The notes: generated by a model from the sequence alone, not told the origin. Shown: positions 39,142 to 49,030, numbered from the stretch's first letter. The stretch: DNA of 64,000 nucleotides from Alcaligenes ammonioxydans (GCF_019343455.1 NZ_CP049362.1:3224001-3288000); one strand, 5' to 3'. Made by a program: numbers and translations.

Positions 39142-40011
39142 TCAAGCCTGCACCAGGGACGAGTCCGATCCAACCTGACGAGCCAGTTCCTTACGGTAAC
39201 GGTTCAATTCCTGAACGGTTTCAAACGAGCTGCCCATCAAAAGCGACATATTGTGCAGGATACGCGAGCTGACTTTATGCTCCCACTCCTTGTCAAAACG
39301 AATCTGCGTATCCAGCCAGTTTTCCAGCCAGCCGGGTGAAGGCAGCTTGGACTGCACGGTATCTTCCGGGAACATGGCCTTGTTGACGTGCAAGTTGGTG
39401 GGATGCAATGCCTGGGCCGTGCGATGCGCCGACGCCATCAGCACTCCAATCTTGGAGAAGGCCAGTCGGGCTTGCAGACCGAATTCCTGGCCCTTGTGTA
39501 CCAGGGCACGCTTCATATAGCGCAGGTACGCACCGGCATGACGGGCCTCATCCTGGGCCACGATCTTGTAAATGGCCTTGATGACAGGTTCGGTGTGCCA
39601 GTCTGCGGCACGACGGTACCAGTGGTTCAGGCGAACCTCGCCGCAAAAGTGCAGCATCAGGGTTTCCATGGCGGGAGCCGGATCAAAATCAAAGCGCACT
39701 TTATGCAACTCTTCTTCGGTAGGCATCAGCTCGGGGCGGAAACGGCGCAGGTATTCGATCAGAACCAGTGAGTGTTTTTGCTCCTCGAAGAACCATACGG
39801 ACATAAAGGCGCAAAAATCGCTGTCATCTTTATTGTCACGCAGGAACATCTCGGTTGCCGGCAAGGCAGCCCACTCGGTAATGGCGTTCATTTTGATGGT
39901 GTAAGCCTGCTCGTCGCTCAGCTTGCTGCCGTCAAAATCATCCCATGGTATGTCATGCGCAAAATTCCAGCGCACCGCTTCCATGGATTTAAATAAGTCA
40001 TGGTAAAGCAT
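39142..40011 (-). CDS. Diiron ferritin-like protein
   Basis: A 289-residue all-helical protein with the four-helix diiron ligand pattern: Glu at E46/E54 in helix 1, EEQKH at 76–80, a helix-3 Glu in CGEVRLNHWY (about 125–134) and DEARH near 153–157. These ExxH-type pairs resemble acyl-ACP desaturase / ferritin-like domains. Burkholderiales homologues are often just called ferritin. A di-iron oxidase or desaturase activity is possible but not shown. A long C-terminal helical tail (about 215–289) follows. It lies between hldC and ubiB. Confidence 0.75.
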   Translation of the reverse strand: MLYHDLFKSMEAVRWNFAHDIPWDDFDGSKLSDEQAYTIKMNAITEWAALPATEMFLRDNKDDSDFCAFMSVWFFEEQKHSLVLIEYLRRFRPELMPTEEELHKVRFDFDPAPAMETLMLHFCGEVRLNHWYRRAADWHTEPVIKAIYKIVAQDEARHAGAYLRYMKRALVHKGQEFGLQARLAFSKIGVLMASAHRTAQALHPTNLHVNKAMFPEDTVQSKLPSPGWLENWLDTQIRFDKEWEHKVSSRILHNMSLLMGSSFETVQELNRYRKELARQVGSDSSLVQA

Positions 40012-40185
40012 AACGATTCCTAAAAAGAATCAAGCGGTTCCTTGAGGGCGGCCATTTACCGTCCGGAAGGCGCCGGAAAGCGCCAGCTTAGCAATACGCT
40101 GGCGGACCTGCGTCTATCGTAGAACCTGCAGTTATCAGAAATATGTCAGCCACAAAAAAACTGACACGCTGCGGGGTCGTCACAC

Positions 40186-41742
40186 TTAACGCCCCACCAA
40201 AGCCCAGATGGCCACCCCGACCGCCACCGCCAATACAGCACATAAGGCGGTCAACAATCGGTTGGTCTGCTGCTGCGACTGACGCAGCAGCTTAAGTTCC
40301 TGGTTCAACGCCTGCCCTGTCTCTGGTCTATTCAGGCTGGAATAAACCAGACGCGGAAGCTGCGGCATGATCTGGGCCCACTGCCCGGCTTCCTGTTTCA
40401 AACGCGAGTAAAAGCCCGATGGTCCAATACGCTGGTACATCCACTTTTCCAGATAAGGTTTGGCGGTATCCCACAGATCCAGTTCCGGATCCAGGTCCCG
40501 CCCCATCCCCTCCACATTCAGGAGAGTTTTCTGCAGCAGCACCAGCTGCGGCTGAATCTCCACATTAAACCGGCGCGAGGTCTGAAATAGACGCAAGAGC
40601 ACTTGCCCCAGCGAGATCTCGGACAAAGGCCGATCAAAATACGGTTCACACACCGCGCGTACCGAGCCTTCCAGCTCTTCCTCGCGGGTTTCTGGCGGCA
40701 CCCAACCAGACTCAATATGCAGTTGGGCTACCCGGCGGTAGTCGCGCCGGAAAAAAGCCAGAAAATTCTGTGCCAGGTAGTTTTTGTCGAACTCGGACAA
40801 GGAGCCCACGATGCCAAAATCCAGGGCAATGTAACGGCCCAGCGTCTCAGGGGCATCCGACACATAAATATTGCCAGGGTGCATGTCAGCATGGAAAAAG
40901 CCGTCGGTAAACACCTGGGTGAAAAAAATCTCCACCCCTTTGCGGGCCAGATCTTTCAAGTCCACGTTGGCCGCACGCAAACGATCAATCTGATTGACGG
41001 GGATACCCTTCATGCGATCCATGGTGAACACGGTGGATGCGCAGTAATCCCAATGCACTTCAGGCACGATCAGCAACTGGGTGCGCTCGACATCCTTGGT
41101 GAAATTGCGGCGCAGCTGACTGCAATTGGAGGCTTCACGAATCAGGTCCAGCTCGTCGTTCAGATACTTGTCGAACTCGGCGACCACCTCACGCGGCTTC
41201 AGACGACGGGCATCCGGTCCCAGACGTTCCATGAACGCGGCCAGAACCCGCATCAGGCGCAGATCTTTGTGAATGACCTCACGCATGCCCGGACGCAGCA
41301 CCTTCACAGCGACCTCGCGGCCATTGTGAAGGGTGGCAAAGTGAACCTGGGCGATCGAGGCCGAGGCGACGGGCGTGCGATCAAACTCCTGGAACAGATC
41401 GTAAGGCGAGGCACCCAACGCTTTCTGAATCGTCGCCTCCGCCACGTCGGAAGGAAAAGGCGGCACACGATCCTGAAGCATGGCCAACTGTTCGGCGATA
41501 TCCATCGGAATCAGATCCCGGCGCGTAGAGAGCACCTGACCGAACTTCACAAAGATGGGGCCCAGACTTTCCAAAGCCAGGCGCAAACGCACACCGCGCG
41601 GCAGCTTGGGCTTGCGGCCCAGACGCACAACGCGCAACAGGCGGGACGCCCAGGGATGGCGGATACTGGAGAGCACCAGCTCGTCCAGACGAAAACGGAA
41701 TACAACCAGCAGGATGCTCAGCAGACGGCACAAGGAGAACAT
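40186..41742 (-). CDS. ubiB: Ubiquinone biosynthesis kinase-like protein UbiB
   Basis: A 518-residue membrane protein of the ABC1/ADCK family, an atypical kinase-like ATPase needed for ubiquinone synthesis. The family KxGQ motif is KFGQ at 66–69, followed by the Ala-rich loop [11 protein letters not shown] (about 127–137), the invariant [10 protein letters not shown] segment (about 309–318), and a hydrophobic C-terminal anchor (about 496–518). It starts 2 bases after ubiJ stops, so translation is likely coupled. The product contributes to extraction or hydroxylation steps of the ring, not yet a defined reaction. Confidence 0.94.
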   Translation of the reverse strand: MFSLCRLLSILLVVFRFRLDELVLSSIRHPWASRLLRVVRLGRKPKLPRGVRLRLALESLGPIFVKFGQVLSTRRDLIPMDIAEQLAMLQDRVPPFPSDVAEATIQKALGASPYDLFQEFDRTPVASASIAQVHFATLHNGREVAVKVLRPGMREVIHKDLRLMRVLAAFMERLGPDARRLKPREVVAEFDKYLNDELDLIREASNCSQLRRNFTKDVERTQLLIVPEVHWDYCASTVFTMDRMKGIPVNQIDRLRAANVDLKDLARKGVEIFFTQVFTDGFFHADMHPGNIYVSDAPETLGRYIALDFGIVGSLSEFDKNYLAQNFLAFFRRDYRRVAQLHIESGWVPPETREEELEGSVRAVCEPYFDRPLSEISLGQVLLRLFQTSRRFNVEIQPQLVLLQKTLLNVEGMGRDLDPELDLWDTAKPYLEKWMYQRIGPSGFYSRLKQEAGQWAQIMPQLPRLVYSSLNRPETGQALNQELKLLRQSQQQTNRLLTALCAVLAVAVGVAIWALVGR

Positions 41743-41744
41743 AT

Positions 41745-42374
41745 TCAGGACTCCCGCCGACGTGCATCAAGACGACTCAAGCGCTGGTCCAGCTCGTTCA
41801 GACGCTGGACCAAACTGGACGCCTGCCCGCGCATCCGATCCAGTTCGGGACGGGTGACCAGCAAGGCACTTTCCTCGGTCAGGTACTCGGTGGCATTGCC
41901 GGCCAGACGCTGCCCCAAATCCCGCAGCCCGGAAACAGCCCGTCGCGCGCCACTGAACAGACGCACCGCCATGACATCGCCCACTATCTTGGCCAGATCA
42001 TGTTCCGCATCCCAGCGCAGATTGGCCGCCAGATCAGATACCAGATTAGCCAGACCGGCCTCACCTTGCACATGCATCAGTTGCGCCACCCGGCTGAAAT
42101 CGCCATCCTGCAAAATTTGTGGCAGCTCCGGCAGCTTGTCCTGAGGCAGGGTCAAGGTCACATCAGGAACCACAGCGGGGTGGCCCTGCTCCAGCTTGCC
42201 CTGGGAAGTGATGGTGTAGACCAGTTGTAAACGGCCCACAATCAGCGAGACGGTTTTACCTGCATGCGCCTGCAAACGATCGCGCGCCCAGTCCTCGCGA
42301 TCAAGCAAGGCATTGAGCAAACGCACGCCCACGGCGCTAGGTTCTAGGAATGAAGGGATACCAAGCATGTCCAT
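41745..42374 (-). CDS. ubiJ: SCP2-domain ubiquinone biosynthesis factor UbiJ
   Basis: A 209-residue protein with an SCP2-like lipid-binding domain (about 10–110), whose conserved pieces are [21 protein letters not shown] (in pieces) and the C-terminal part [13 protein letters not shown]; a helical C-terminal half (about 120–209, [19 protein letters not shown]) follows. UbiJ with UbiK binds the lipid intermediates of ubiquinone synthesis. It lies directly upstream of ubiB, as in E. coli (ubiE-ubiJ-ubiB), but here a Tim44-like gene separates it from ubiE. Confidence 0.9.
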   Translation of the reverse strand: MDMLGIPSFLEPSAVGVRLLNALLDREDWARDRLQAHAGKTVSLIVGRLQLVYTITSQGKLEQGHPAVVPDVTLTLPQDKLPELPQILQDGDFSRVAQLMHVQGEAGLANLVSDLAANLRWDAEHDLAKIVGDVMAVRLFSGARRAVSGLRDLGQRLAGNATEYLTEESALLVTRPELDRMRGQASSLVQRLNELDQRLSRLDARRRES

Positions 42375-42510
42375 GCAAGTCTACTGCCGGGGCGAGTAAA
42401 CCAGTCCAATTAAAACAGCCAGTTTAACCCGACAGACACACGGCCGGATGCACGAGACTAAAGGAACACGGGCAGATGGGATCACAGAGAAACGAGAGCG
42501 CTCATAACAG

Positions 42511-42540
42511 AACAGCCGCCTGAACAAGAAGGCGGCTGTT
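42511..42540. terminator. Hairpin terminator between the Tim44-like gene and ubiJ
   Basis: Perfect 10-bp stem AACAGCCGCC / GGCGGCTGTT with a 10-nt loop, 15 bases past the stop of the Tim44-like gene. T-rich sequence flanks it on both sides but no long T-run is present, so termination may be partial. Confidence 0.7.
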
Positions 42541-42554
42541 TGTTTCGATAAAGA

Positions 42555-43547
42555 TCAAGCGTTGGGGTCAACCGGGATCTGCTGAATGCCTGCCAGCAGC
42601 CAGCCGGCGCCGTCAGCTTTAAACAGATTCCAGACTTCCTCGAAGCGGAAGGCCTCGGCACCCGCCTCTTCACGCAACATGCCGGAGTAACGAACACTGG
42701 CCAGGTGACCATCGGCCACTTTTTCAATGCCCAGCAGCTCCGCATTGAGCAGGACCACCTCAGTCACGTTCTCACCCTGACGCTGGGCGATCTGAGGGGC
42801 AGCTTCCTTGAGCAGATCATCGGTCAAGAATGTACGCAGCTGTTCGACATCGCCCTTGTCCCACAGCTTCTGGATTTCCACAAACTGGGTCTTGGCATTG
42901 GCCAGGAACGTCGGCGTATCAAAGTCACCAGGGATAAACCAGCTCTCATCGACCGGAGGTGCGGGCATAGCGGCAGCAGCGGCCGGCTGTACAGCAGGGG
43001 CAGCGGCAGGAGCCGGTGCCGGCGCAGCCTGGGGCTGTTGCCAGGGGCTGCGAGCAGGCTCGGCATTACGCATCATGGACTGACCACCGGCTTGCTGCAT
43101 GGCAGGACGAGCCGCCGAACCACGCAAACGGCGCACGATAAACAGCACAGCGAAAATAACCAGGCCAATCAGCAAGAGGCTGGACATCATTTCCAGGAAC
43201 GCACCACCCAAGCCCATGCTGGAGAGCAAGGCGGCAATACCCAGGCCGGCGGCAATGCCGGCGATCGGGCCCAGGAAGCGGGACATACCCGACTTGGCAG
43301 CCGTACCCGCAGCGGCCGTACCGGCAGCAGCAGCGCCAGCAGCAGGAGCCGCCGAGCGAGTCGTGTTATTGGCCGCGGCTGGCGGCGTCGCAGCCGAGCG
43401 ATTACTGGTGATATTGGAAGACTGGCGGCCAAAACTGGAGCCACCACCCATACGACGTGCTTCCGCATCGTAGGAAACGGTCAGCAAAGCGCCGGTGCTA
43501 AAAGCCAGCACAGCGGCCATGAAGTAACGAGAAAGCCGTCCAGACAT
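42555..43547 (-). CDS. Tim44-like domain membrane protein
   Basis: A 330-residue protein of the bacterial Tim44-like family, of uncertain job. It has an N-terminal signal/anchor (about 8–25), a Gly/Ser/Ala-rich linker (about 28–90, MGGGSSFGRQS), two close hydrophobic segments (about 95–140, with LGIAALLSSMGLGG and LLLIGLVIFAVLFIVRRLRG), a Pro/Ala-rich stretch, and the Tim44-like C-terminal domain (about 200–330, FLANAKTQFVEIQKLWDKGDVEQLRTF in pieces). The start at 43547 is preferred over a 20-residue upstream extension. It lies inside the ubiE–ubiJ–ubiB run. Confidence 0.88.
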   Translation of the reverse strand: MSGRLSRYFMAAVLAFSTGALLTVSYDAEARRMGGGSSFGRQSSNITSNRSAATPPAAANNTTRSAAPAAGAAAAGTAAAGTAAKSGMSRFLGPIAGIAAGLGIAALLSSMGLGGAFLEMMSSLLLIGLVIFAVLFIVRRLRGSAARPAMQQAGGQSMMRNAEPARSPWQQPQAAPAPAPAAAPAVQPAAAAAMPAPPVDESWFIPGDFDTPTFLANAKTQFVEIQKLWDKGDVEQLRTFLTDDLLKEAAPQIAQRQGENVTEVVLLNAELLGIEKVADGHLASVRYSGMLREEAGAEAFRFEEVWNLFKADGAGWLLAGIQQIPVDPNA

Positions 43548-43704
43548 AGTCACAAACTCCTGACCAGGACAAGCGCTTGACACACAGGGGGTTGAGCCCC
43601 CGGCCATACCATCCCAGTCGGTTATTCAAGAAAACTTACGATAAGCTGAACATTAACATGACACGTACACCTGCACCATGTTTTTTTTACCCTGTGTGAC
43701 AGAC

Positions 43705-43733
43705 AAAAAACAAACGGCACCCAAGGGTGCCGT
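43705..43733 (-). terminator. Intrinsic terminator of ubiE
   Basis: On the minus strand ACGGCACCC/GGGTGCCGT, a 9-bp stem with a minimal loop, followed by TTTGTTTTTTG; it lies 27 bases past the ubiE stop. Confidence 0.85.
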
Positions 43734-43759
43734 GATAGAAAGACAGAATTCGCAGCGGA

Positions 43760-44530
43760 TCAGTCCAGACGAATGCCTTCATGCAACGCAGCCACACCGG
43801 CTGTCAGATTGAAATACTGCACGCGCTCCAGCCCCACGTCCCGCATCATGTCCGCCAGCGTTTCCTGGTCAGGATGCATGCGAATGGATTCGGCCAGATA
43901 GCGATAGCTTTCCTCATCCTTGGCCACCAGCTTGCCGATACGGGGCAGCACGTTAAACGAGTACCAGTCATAAGGAGCCTGCAAAGGCTTGGCCACGCGG
44001 GAAAACTCCAGCACCAGCAACTTGCCGCCCGGACGCAGCACGCGTTTCATTTCGGCCAGCGCACGGTCTTTGTGGGTCATATTGCGCAAACCGAAGGCTA
44101 CCGAGACGCGGTCAAAATAGCCGTCGGGAAAAGGCAGATGTTCAGCATCGCAAACCGCAACCGGGGTAATGATGCCCTTGTCCTGCAAACGATCACGCCC
44201 CACGCGCAGCATGGAACTGTTGATATCCGTGTGCCAGACCTCGCCATCGGCACCGGCCTGACGCGCAAAGGTCTTGGTCAGATCCCCTGTTCCCGCCGCA
44301 ATATCCAGCACCTTCATTCCCGGTCGAACGGCTGCGCGTCCAATGGTGAAGGCTTTCCAGATACGGTGCAGGCCGCCCGACATCAGATCGTTCATAATGT
44401 CGTAGTTGTTAGCCACCGAATGAAAAACCTGGGCGACTTTGCCCGCTTTTTCGCTTTCGGCCACGGTTTGAAAGCCGAAGTGCGTATCGGCATTCTGGGC
44501 GGAGGGGTGAGAAGGACGCTGTTTTTCCAT
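43760..44530 (-). CDS. ubiE: Ubiquinone/menaquinone C-methyltransferase UbiE
   Basis: A 256-residue SAM-dependent methyltransferase that C-methylates the quinone ring in ubiquinone and menaquinone synthesis. The SAM-binding motif I is [12 protein letters not shown] (about 75–86), then [14 protein letters not shown] in the N-terminal part (about 44–57), motif post I in [18 protein letters not shown] (about 132–149) and [14 protein letters not shown] (about 167–180). The family C-terminus [13 protein letters not shown] is present. The start at 44530 (MEKQRPS) gives a normal length; an upstream frame adds 26 unsupported residues. It is divergent from phoB. Confidence 0.95.
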   Translation of the reverse strand: MEKQRPSHPSAQNADTHFGFQTVAESEKAGKVAQVFHSVANNYDIMNDLMSGGLHRIWKAFTIGRAAVRPGMKVLDIAAGTGDLTKTFARQAGADGEVWHTDINSSMLRVGRDRLQDKGIITPVAVCDAEHLPFPDGYFDRVSVAFGLRNMTHKDRALAEMKRVLRPGGKLLVLEFSRVAKPLQAPYDWYSFNVLPRIGKLVAKDEESYRYLAESIRMHPDQETLADMMRDVGLERVQYFNLTAGVAALHEGIRLD

Positions 44531-44793
44531 AATGGCATAATCGTAACGCAGATTTCCCGGTACAGAAACGAAAATCCCGCCCGCTGACAGCCACCCTTTC
44601 GCGCACATTCACAAACCTGAAACATTAACGCCATATGATGGCCGTATTACGTGCAGTCAGGAATTGAAGTGCCTCCCGTATTGCCCTTGAGCGGCCTGAG
44701 CCCTGCGGCAGGTTCCCGTGCTCAAGCCCGATACAGACAGGCCGCCGACCTGACCCCTCTTTTATTTTTTATCGGACCAGTCTGAAGCTAACA

Positions 44794-45504
44794 ATGAGTA
44801 CAAGCATATTAGTCGTGGAAGATGAGCCTGCGATCCAGGAGCTGATCTCTGTCAACCTGTCTTTTGCCGGCCATAAAGTGCTGCGCGCCTTTGATGCTGA
44901 GCAAGCCCAGATCCTCATCCGTGCCGAGCTGCCAGACTTGATCCTGGTGGACTGGATGTTGCCCGGCTCTTCGGGCATCAATCTGGCCCGCAAATTGCGT
45001 TCGGACGAACGCACGCGACACATTCCCGTCATCATGCTGACCGCCAAAGGCTCGGAGCAGGACAAGGTGGACGGCCTGGAGGCCGGTGCAGACGATTACA
45101 TCACCAAGCCCTTCTCGCCCAAAGAGCTGATTGCCCGCATCAAGGCCGTGTTGCGCCGCCGCGCGCCTCAGTTGACCGACGATGTGATCTCCATTGGCAA
45201 CCTGCAGTTGGACCCCAGCACACACCGCCTGTCCAGCCAAGGCATGGCCCTGACCATCGGACCGACTGAGTTTCGCCTGCTGCACTTTTTCATGACGCAC
45301 ACCGAGCGCGTTTTCACCCGCTCCCAGTTGCTGGATCAGGTGTGGGGCGACCATGTGTTTGTTGAGGAACGCACGGTAGACGTGCATATCCGCCGCCTGC
45401 GCAAGGCGCTCGAACCGAGCGGACACGACAAACATATTGAAACGATCCGTGGCTCAGGCTATCGTTTTGCCCTTTCCCCACTGGAAAAGGCGCCGACCGC
45501 CTGA
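44794..45504 (+). CDS. phoB: Phosphate regulon response regulator PhoB
   Basis: A 236-residue OmpR-type response regulator. The receiver domain (1–120) has the acidic pocket D10/E11, the phosphorylated Asp D53 (LVDWMLPG) and the Lys in TKPFSPKEL (about 105). The winged-helix DNA-binding domain (about 135–230) has GPTEFRLLHFFMTHTERVFTRSQLLDQVWG in pieces, and ends with the RGSGYRF motif. It shares its transcript with phoR, which starts 4 bases after its stop. It lacks an adjacent phoU. No clear Pho box was found in the 260-base gap before it. Confidence 0.94.
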   Translation: MSTSILVVEDEPAIQELISVNLSFAGHKVLRAFDAEQAQILIRAELPDLILVDWMLPGSSGINLARKLRSDERTRHIPVIMLTAKGSEQDKVDGLEAGADDYITKPFSPKELIARIKAVLRRRAPQLTDDVISIGNLQLDPSTHRLSSQGMALTIGPTEFRLLHFFMTHTERVFTRSQLLDQVWGDHVFVEERTVDVHIRRLRKALEPSGHDKHIETIRGSGYRFALSPLEKAPTA

Positions 45505-45508
45505 TCCC

Positions 45509-46807
45509 ATGTTCAGCATATTTACGTCTATTGTTATCTGGGCCCTGTTGGGCAGCCTGATCGCCTGGTGGCTCGGTCCATTGATCGGTCTTGCCCTGTT
45601 TTGTGGAGGACTGCTCCTACTGCTGGTCATCAGCACCTTGCAGTTATCCCGCGTTGAACGCTGGACTCGCAACCTGAACGACCCGCCCCCTCCCGCAGTC
45701 GGCCCGTGGGATGCCATTCTGGCCCCCATTTACCGCCAGTTGCGCCGCGACCGCCAGGAAATTCAGGACCTGAATCGTTACGTAGACGGCATCATGATGG
45801 CAGCCGAGGCGCTGCCCGACGGCGCCATTACCCTGAACGGGGATATGGAACTGCAATGGTGCAACCAAACCGCCTGTGAGCACATCGGCCTGAATCTGGC
45901 CACAGACCGTCACCACAGCATCTTCAACATCCTGCGCGAGCCCGAGTTTTCCCGCTACGCCCGCCAACCCCAGTGGGATGGCCCCCTGATGCTGCATCTG
46001 AACAAAGATGGGCGGGAGCGCTCTTTGCTATTGCAATTGACGCCTTACGGTTTGGGCCAGTTCCTGATTGTGACTCGCGATGTCACCCAGGTTGAAATGC
46101 TTGAGACGACCCGCAAAGACTTTGTGGCCAATGTGTCCCATGAGCTGCGCACCCCCCTGACGGTATTGCTGGGTTTTCTGGAAACGCTGCAGGATATGCC
46201 GGCCGACAGCCTGCCTTTGGAACAGCGTCAGCGCTACGAGCAAATGATGCTGGAGCAAACGCGCCACATGCAGTCGATTGTGTCCGACCTGCTGACCTTG
46301 TCCACCCTGGAATCTTCCCCCACCGTCGAAGGTGACGTCGTACAGGTCAGCCAGTTGATTGAAAGCGCCTTGAAACAGGGCGAGGCCATTTCGGGCGGGC
46401 AGCACAGCTTTGTCACGGACATAGATCCCCGCATTGCCATTCAGGGCATGGAAACCGAGCTGAGCTCGGCCGTCTCCAATTTGATTACCAACGCGGTGCG
46501 CTATACCCCCAAGGATGGCACCATCACCGTACGCTGGTATTTGAATGACAATGGGGAAGCCTGCTACAGCGTTCAGGATACCGGTATCGGCATCGCCGCC
46601 CAGGATATTCCCCGCCTGACTGAACGTTTCTACCGTGTGGACAAGGGCCGCTCCCGTTCCACAGGCGGCACCGGGCTGGGCCTGGCGATCACCAAACACA
46701 TTATCGTGCGACATAATGCCGATCTGCAGATTCAAAGCCGTCTGGGCGTAGGCAGCGTGTTTATGTTGCGTTTCCCCAAGAGCCGGGTCCGACTCCAGGA
46801 CAGCTAG
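45509..46807 (+). CDS. phoR: Phosphate regulon sensor histidine kinase PhoR
   Basis: A 432-residue membrane-bound sensor kinase. Two close N-terminal membrane segments (about 5–24 and 26–45), a PAS-like domain (about 95–195, TLNGDMELQWCN), the dimerisation/phosphoacceptor motif FVANVSHELRTPL with H211, and the ATPase domain with N box LITNAVRYT (about 330), G1 box DTGIGIAAQDIPRLTERF and G2 box GTGLGL (about 390–396). The small or absent periplasmic loop is normal for PhoR. Start chosen by position after phoB; the extra 24 residues upstream overlap phoB. Confidence 0.93.
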   Translation: MFSIFTSIVIWALLGSLIAWWLGPLIGLALFCGGLLLLLVISTLQLSRVERWTRNLNDPPPPAVGPWDAILAPIYRQLRRDRQEIQDLNRYVDGIMMAAEALPDGAITLNGDMELQWCNQTACEHIGLNLATDRHHSIFNILREPEFSRYARQPQWDGPLMLHLNKDGRERSLLLQLTPYGLGQFLIVTRDVTQVEMLETTRKDFVANVSHELRTPLTVLLGFLETLQDMPADSLPLEQRQRYEQMMLEQTRHMQSIVSDLLTLSTLESSPTVEGDVVQVSQLIESALKQGEAISGGQHSFVTDIDPRIAIQGMETELSSAVSNLITNAVRYTPKDGTITVRWYLNDNGEACYSVQDTGIGIAAQDIPRLTERFYRVDKGRSRSTGGTGLGLAITKHIIVRHNADLQIQSRLGVGSVFMLRFPKSRVRLQDS

Positions 46808-46887
46808 AACATACGGGGCCATATTGGCCCTACAATAAATGGCTCTGAAGACCACGTTGCCGGCCTTATGCCGCACAGGAGCCAAGC

Positions 46888-47319
46888 ATGTCCCATACCA
46901 ACGAGCTGCGCCCTTTCCACCTGGCTTTTCCGGTCCATGACCTGGCCGTTGCACGCCAGTTCTACGGACAGACCCTGGGCTGTCCCGAAGGCCGGTCCTC
47001 TGACCAGTGGATCGACTTCAATTTCTACGGCCACCAGATCGTGGCACACCTGGCCCCGTCGGAATGTGGCAGCAACGCCACCAGCGCGGTGGACGCTCAT
47101 AATGTGCCCGTTCGACACTTTGGCGTCGTCCTGGACATGGCCACCTGGCAGGCCCTGGCAGACAAACTGGTCGCCGCCGGCACCCAGTTTGTCATCGAAC
47201 CGTATATCCGCTTTAAAGGTGAACCCGGTGAACAGGCCACCATGTTCTTCATGGACCCATCGGGCAATGCCCTTGAGTTCAAAGCCTTCAACAATCTGGA
47301 TTCGCTTTTCGCCAAATAA
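46888..47319 (+). CDS. VOC family (glyoxalase/dioxygenase fold) protein
   Basis: A 143-residue vicinal-oxygen-chelate protein. The metal-ligand pattern is visible in [22 protein letters not shown] (in pieces, about 10–31) and [13 protein letters not shown] (about 122–134, the usual Glu ligand); HFGVVLD (about 74–80) supplies the His. The fold is that of glyoxalase or extradiol-dioxygenase-like enzymes; the substrate is unknown. It lies 2 bases upstream of pxpB, so the three genes VOC–pxpB–pxpC are likely one transcript. Confidence 0.85.
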   Translation: MSHTNELRPFHLAFPVHDLAVARQFYGQTLGCPEGRSSDQWIDFNFYGHQIVAHLAPSECGSNATSAVDAHNVPVRHFGVVLDMATWQALADKLVAAGTQFVIEPYIRFKGEPGEQATMFFMDPSGNALEFKAFNNLDSLFAK

Positions 47320-47321
47320 AG

Positions 47322-48020
47322 ATGCATACCTCCTGGCAACTTAGCGAACAGGGCGACCGCTGTCTGCGCGTGCAGTTCAGCGGCGAGCTATCGTTGGACA
47401 CGGGCCTGCGCTGTACCCGGGCTGCGCGTCTGCTGCGTGAGCAGGCACCGGCCTGCGTCCGTGATCTGGTCCCCAGCTTTACGGCGGTGGCCATCCACTT
47501 CTATCCCGATGGCAGCACGGACCAGCTCGCCCGTTTGCGCGACTATGTCCATCACGCACTGGTCGACCTGGATGCCGTGAGCGATCAGGTCGCCCCCGGC
47601 GCATTGGTGGATATTCCTGTTTGCTACGGCGGCCCCTTCGGCCCAGACCTGCCAATCCTTGCCGAGCAGTTGGGGCTGAGCCAGGAACACCTCATTGAGC
47701 TGCACGGCAGTCAGCCCCAACTGGTATTTATGGTGGGCTTCGCACCGGGGGCTCCCTATATGGGCATCTTGCCTGAACCGCTGAATGTACCGCGCCGTGC
47801 TACGCCGCGCACCGTGCTGCCCAAGGGCTCGGTGGCAATTGCCAACCGGCAGACCATTATTTACCCCAACGAGTCTCCCGGAGGCTGGCATTTGATCGGC
47901 CGCTCGCCGGTCAGCTTGTTCGATGCCCGGCGCTCTCCCGCGGCCTTGCTTGCCCCCGGCGACCAGGTGCGCTTTGTGCCATTGCCTCACGAACAATTTG
48001 ATCTTTGGACTCCCGCATGA
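47322..48020 (+). CDS. pxpB: 5-oxoprolinase subunit PxpB
   Basis: A 232-residue protein of the KipI/allophanate-hydrolase-subunit-1 family; with PxpC and PxpA it hydrolyses 5-oxoproline (pyroglutamate) using ATP. The conserved GFAPGAPYMGILPEPL (about 142–157) and SPGGWHLIGRSPVSLFD (in pieces, about 188–204) are present. The stop codon overlaps the pxpC start (ATGA). pxpA is not in the window. Confidence 0.92.
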   Translation: MHTSWQLSEQGDRCLRVQFSGELSLDTGLRCTRAARLLREQAPACVRDLVPSFTAVAIHFYPDGSTDQLARLRDYVHHALVDLDAVSDQVAPGALVDIPVCYGGPFGPDLPILAEQLGLSQEHLIELHGSQPQLVFMVGFAPGAPYMGILPEPLNVPRRATPRTVLPKGSVAIANRQTIIYPNESPGGWHLIGRSPVSLFDARRSPAALLAPGDQVRFVPLPHEQFDLWTPA

Positions 48021-49030
48021 CGGTACATATCCTCAAGCCGGGCATGCTAAGCAGCCTGCAGGACCGAGGCCGGTATGGACACCAGCATCTGGGCGTATCG
48101 CCCAGCGGCGCGATGGACGAGCGTGCTCACCGCCTGGCCCATTTGCTGGCAGGCAATACCCCCGAACAGGATCTGGCCAGTCTGGAAATGACGGTACAAG
48201 GCCCCAGCCTGCGCTTTGATGAACCCGCCTTGTTTGTCCTGACGGGCGCAGACCTGGATGCCACCCTGGATGGCCAGCCCGTCGCTGCGCTACGCCCGAC
48301 GCTGGCGCGCGCCGGACAAACGCTAAGCCTGCAAGCCGCTAAACCCGGCCACGGTGCGCGTGCGTACCTGGCGGTGCATGGCGGATTTCAGGTCGAACCC
48401 ATACTGGGCAGCCAAAGCACCCATATGCGTGTAGGCCTGGGTGGATTTGAAGGCCGCGCTTTGAAAAAAGGCGACCAGATTGCGCTGGCCCGGCCACTCC
48501 CCAAGGACGAAACGGTGCTCAGTCGTCTTCAGGCCGAGCTGGATGAATTGCGCATCTACCTGCCCGCCGCCCTGGCCCTGAGCCCACGGGAGCGCCTGCG
48601 CGTCATTCTGGATCAAGCGGATCTGTTTACCGACGAGTCGCTGGTCTTGTTTCAAAGCCAGCACTATCGCATCAGCCCCGCATCAGAACGCATGGGCTAC
48701 CGTCTGGAAGGTCAGCCCTTACGCCGTACGTCATCTGAAGAACTGCTGTCCGCCCCCACGTGTTTTGGCACCATTCAAGTGCCTAACGATGGACAGCCCA
48801 TTGTGCTGATGGCCGACCGGCAAACTACAGGCGGCTATGCCCGCATCGCTCAAGTCGCCAGCGTAGACCTGGCCCAGATCGCCCAACGCGTACCCGGTCA
48901 GAGCCTGGGTTTCGAAGTGGTGACCGTGGAGCAGGCGCAGGCACTGGCGGCTCGTCAGGAGCAGGCCTTCACGCGCCTCAATGAAAGTCTGGAGTCGTTG
49001 CGGCAGGCCCTGAAACGCTGTCTGGCCTAG
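48017..49030 (+). CDS. pxpC: 5-oxoprolinase subunit PxpC
   Basis: A 337-residue protein of the KipA/allophanate-hydrolase-subunit-2 family and the partner of PxpB. Conserved parts are LQDRGRYGHQHLGVSPSGAMDERAH (in pieces, about 15–39), AYLAVHGGF (about 117–125), RMGYRLEGQPLRR (about 219–231), GTIQVPNDGQPIVLMADRQTTGGY (in pieces, about 250–273). The start at 48017 (MTVHILKPG) overlaps the pxpB stop; a start at 48005 is possible but not needed. Confidence 0.92.
   Translation: MTVHILKPGMLSSLQDRGRYGHQHLGVSPSGAMDERAHRLAHLLAGNTPEQDLASLEMTVQGPSLRFDEPALFVLTGADLDATLDGQPVAALRPTLARAGQTLSLQAAKPGHGARAYLAVHGGFQVEPILGSQSTHMRVGLGGFEGRALKKGDQIALARPLPKDETVLSRLQAELDELRIYLPAALALSPRERLRVILDQADLFTDESLVLFQSQHYRISPASERMGYRLEGQPLRRTSSEELLSAPTCFGTIQVPNDGQPIVLMADRQTTGGYARIAQVASVDLAQIAQRVPGQSLGFEVVTVEQAQALAARQEQAFTRLNESLESLRQALKRCLA

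Noticed and set aside
44635..44793. Pho box before phoB
   Set aside because: No pair of CTGTCAT-like half-sites with 4-base spacing seen, so autoregulation is not claimed.
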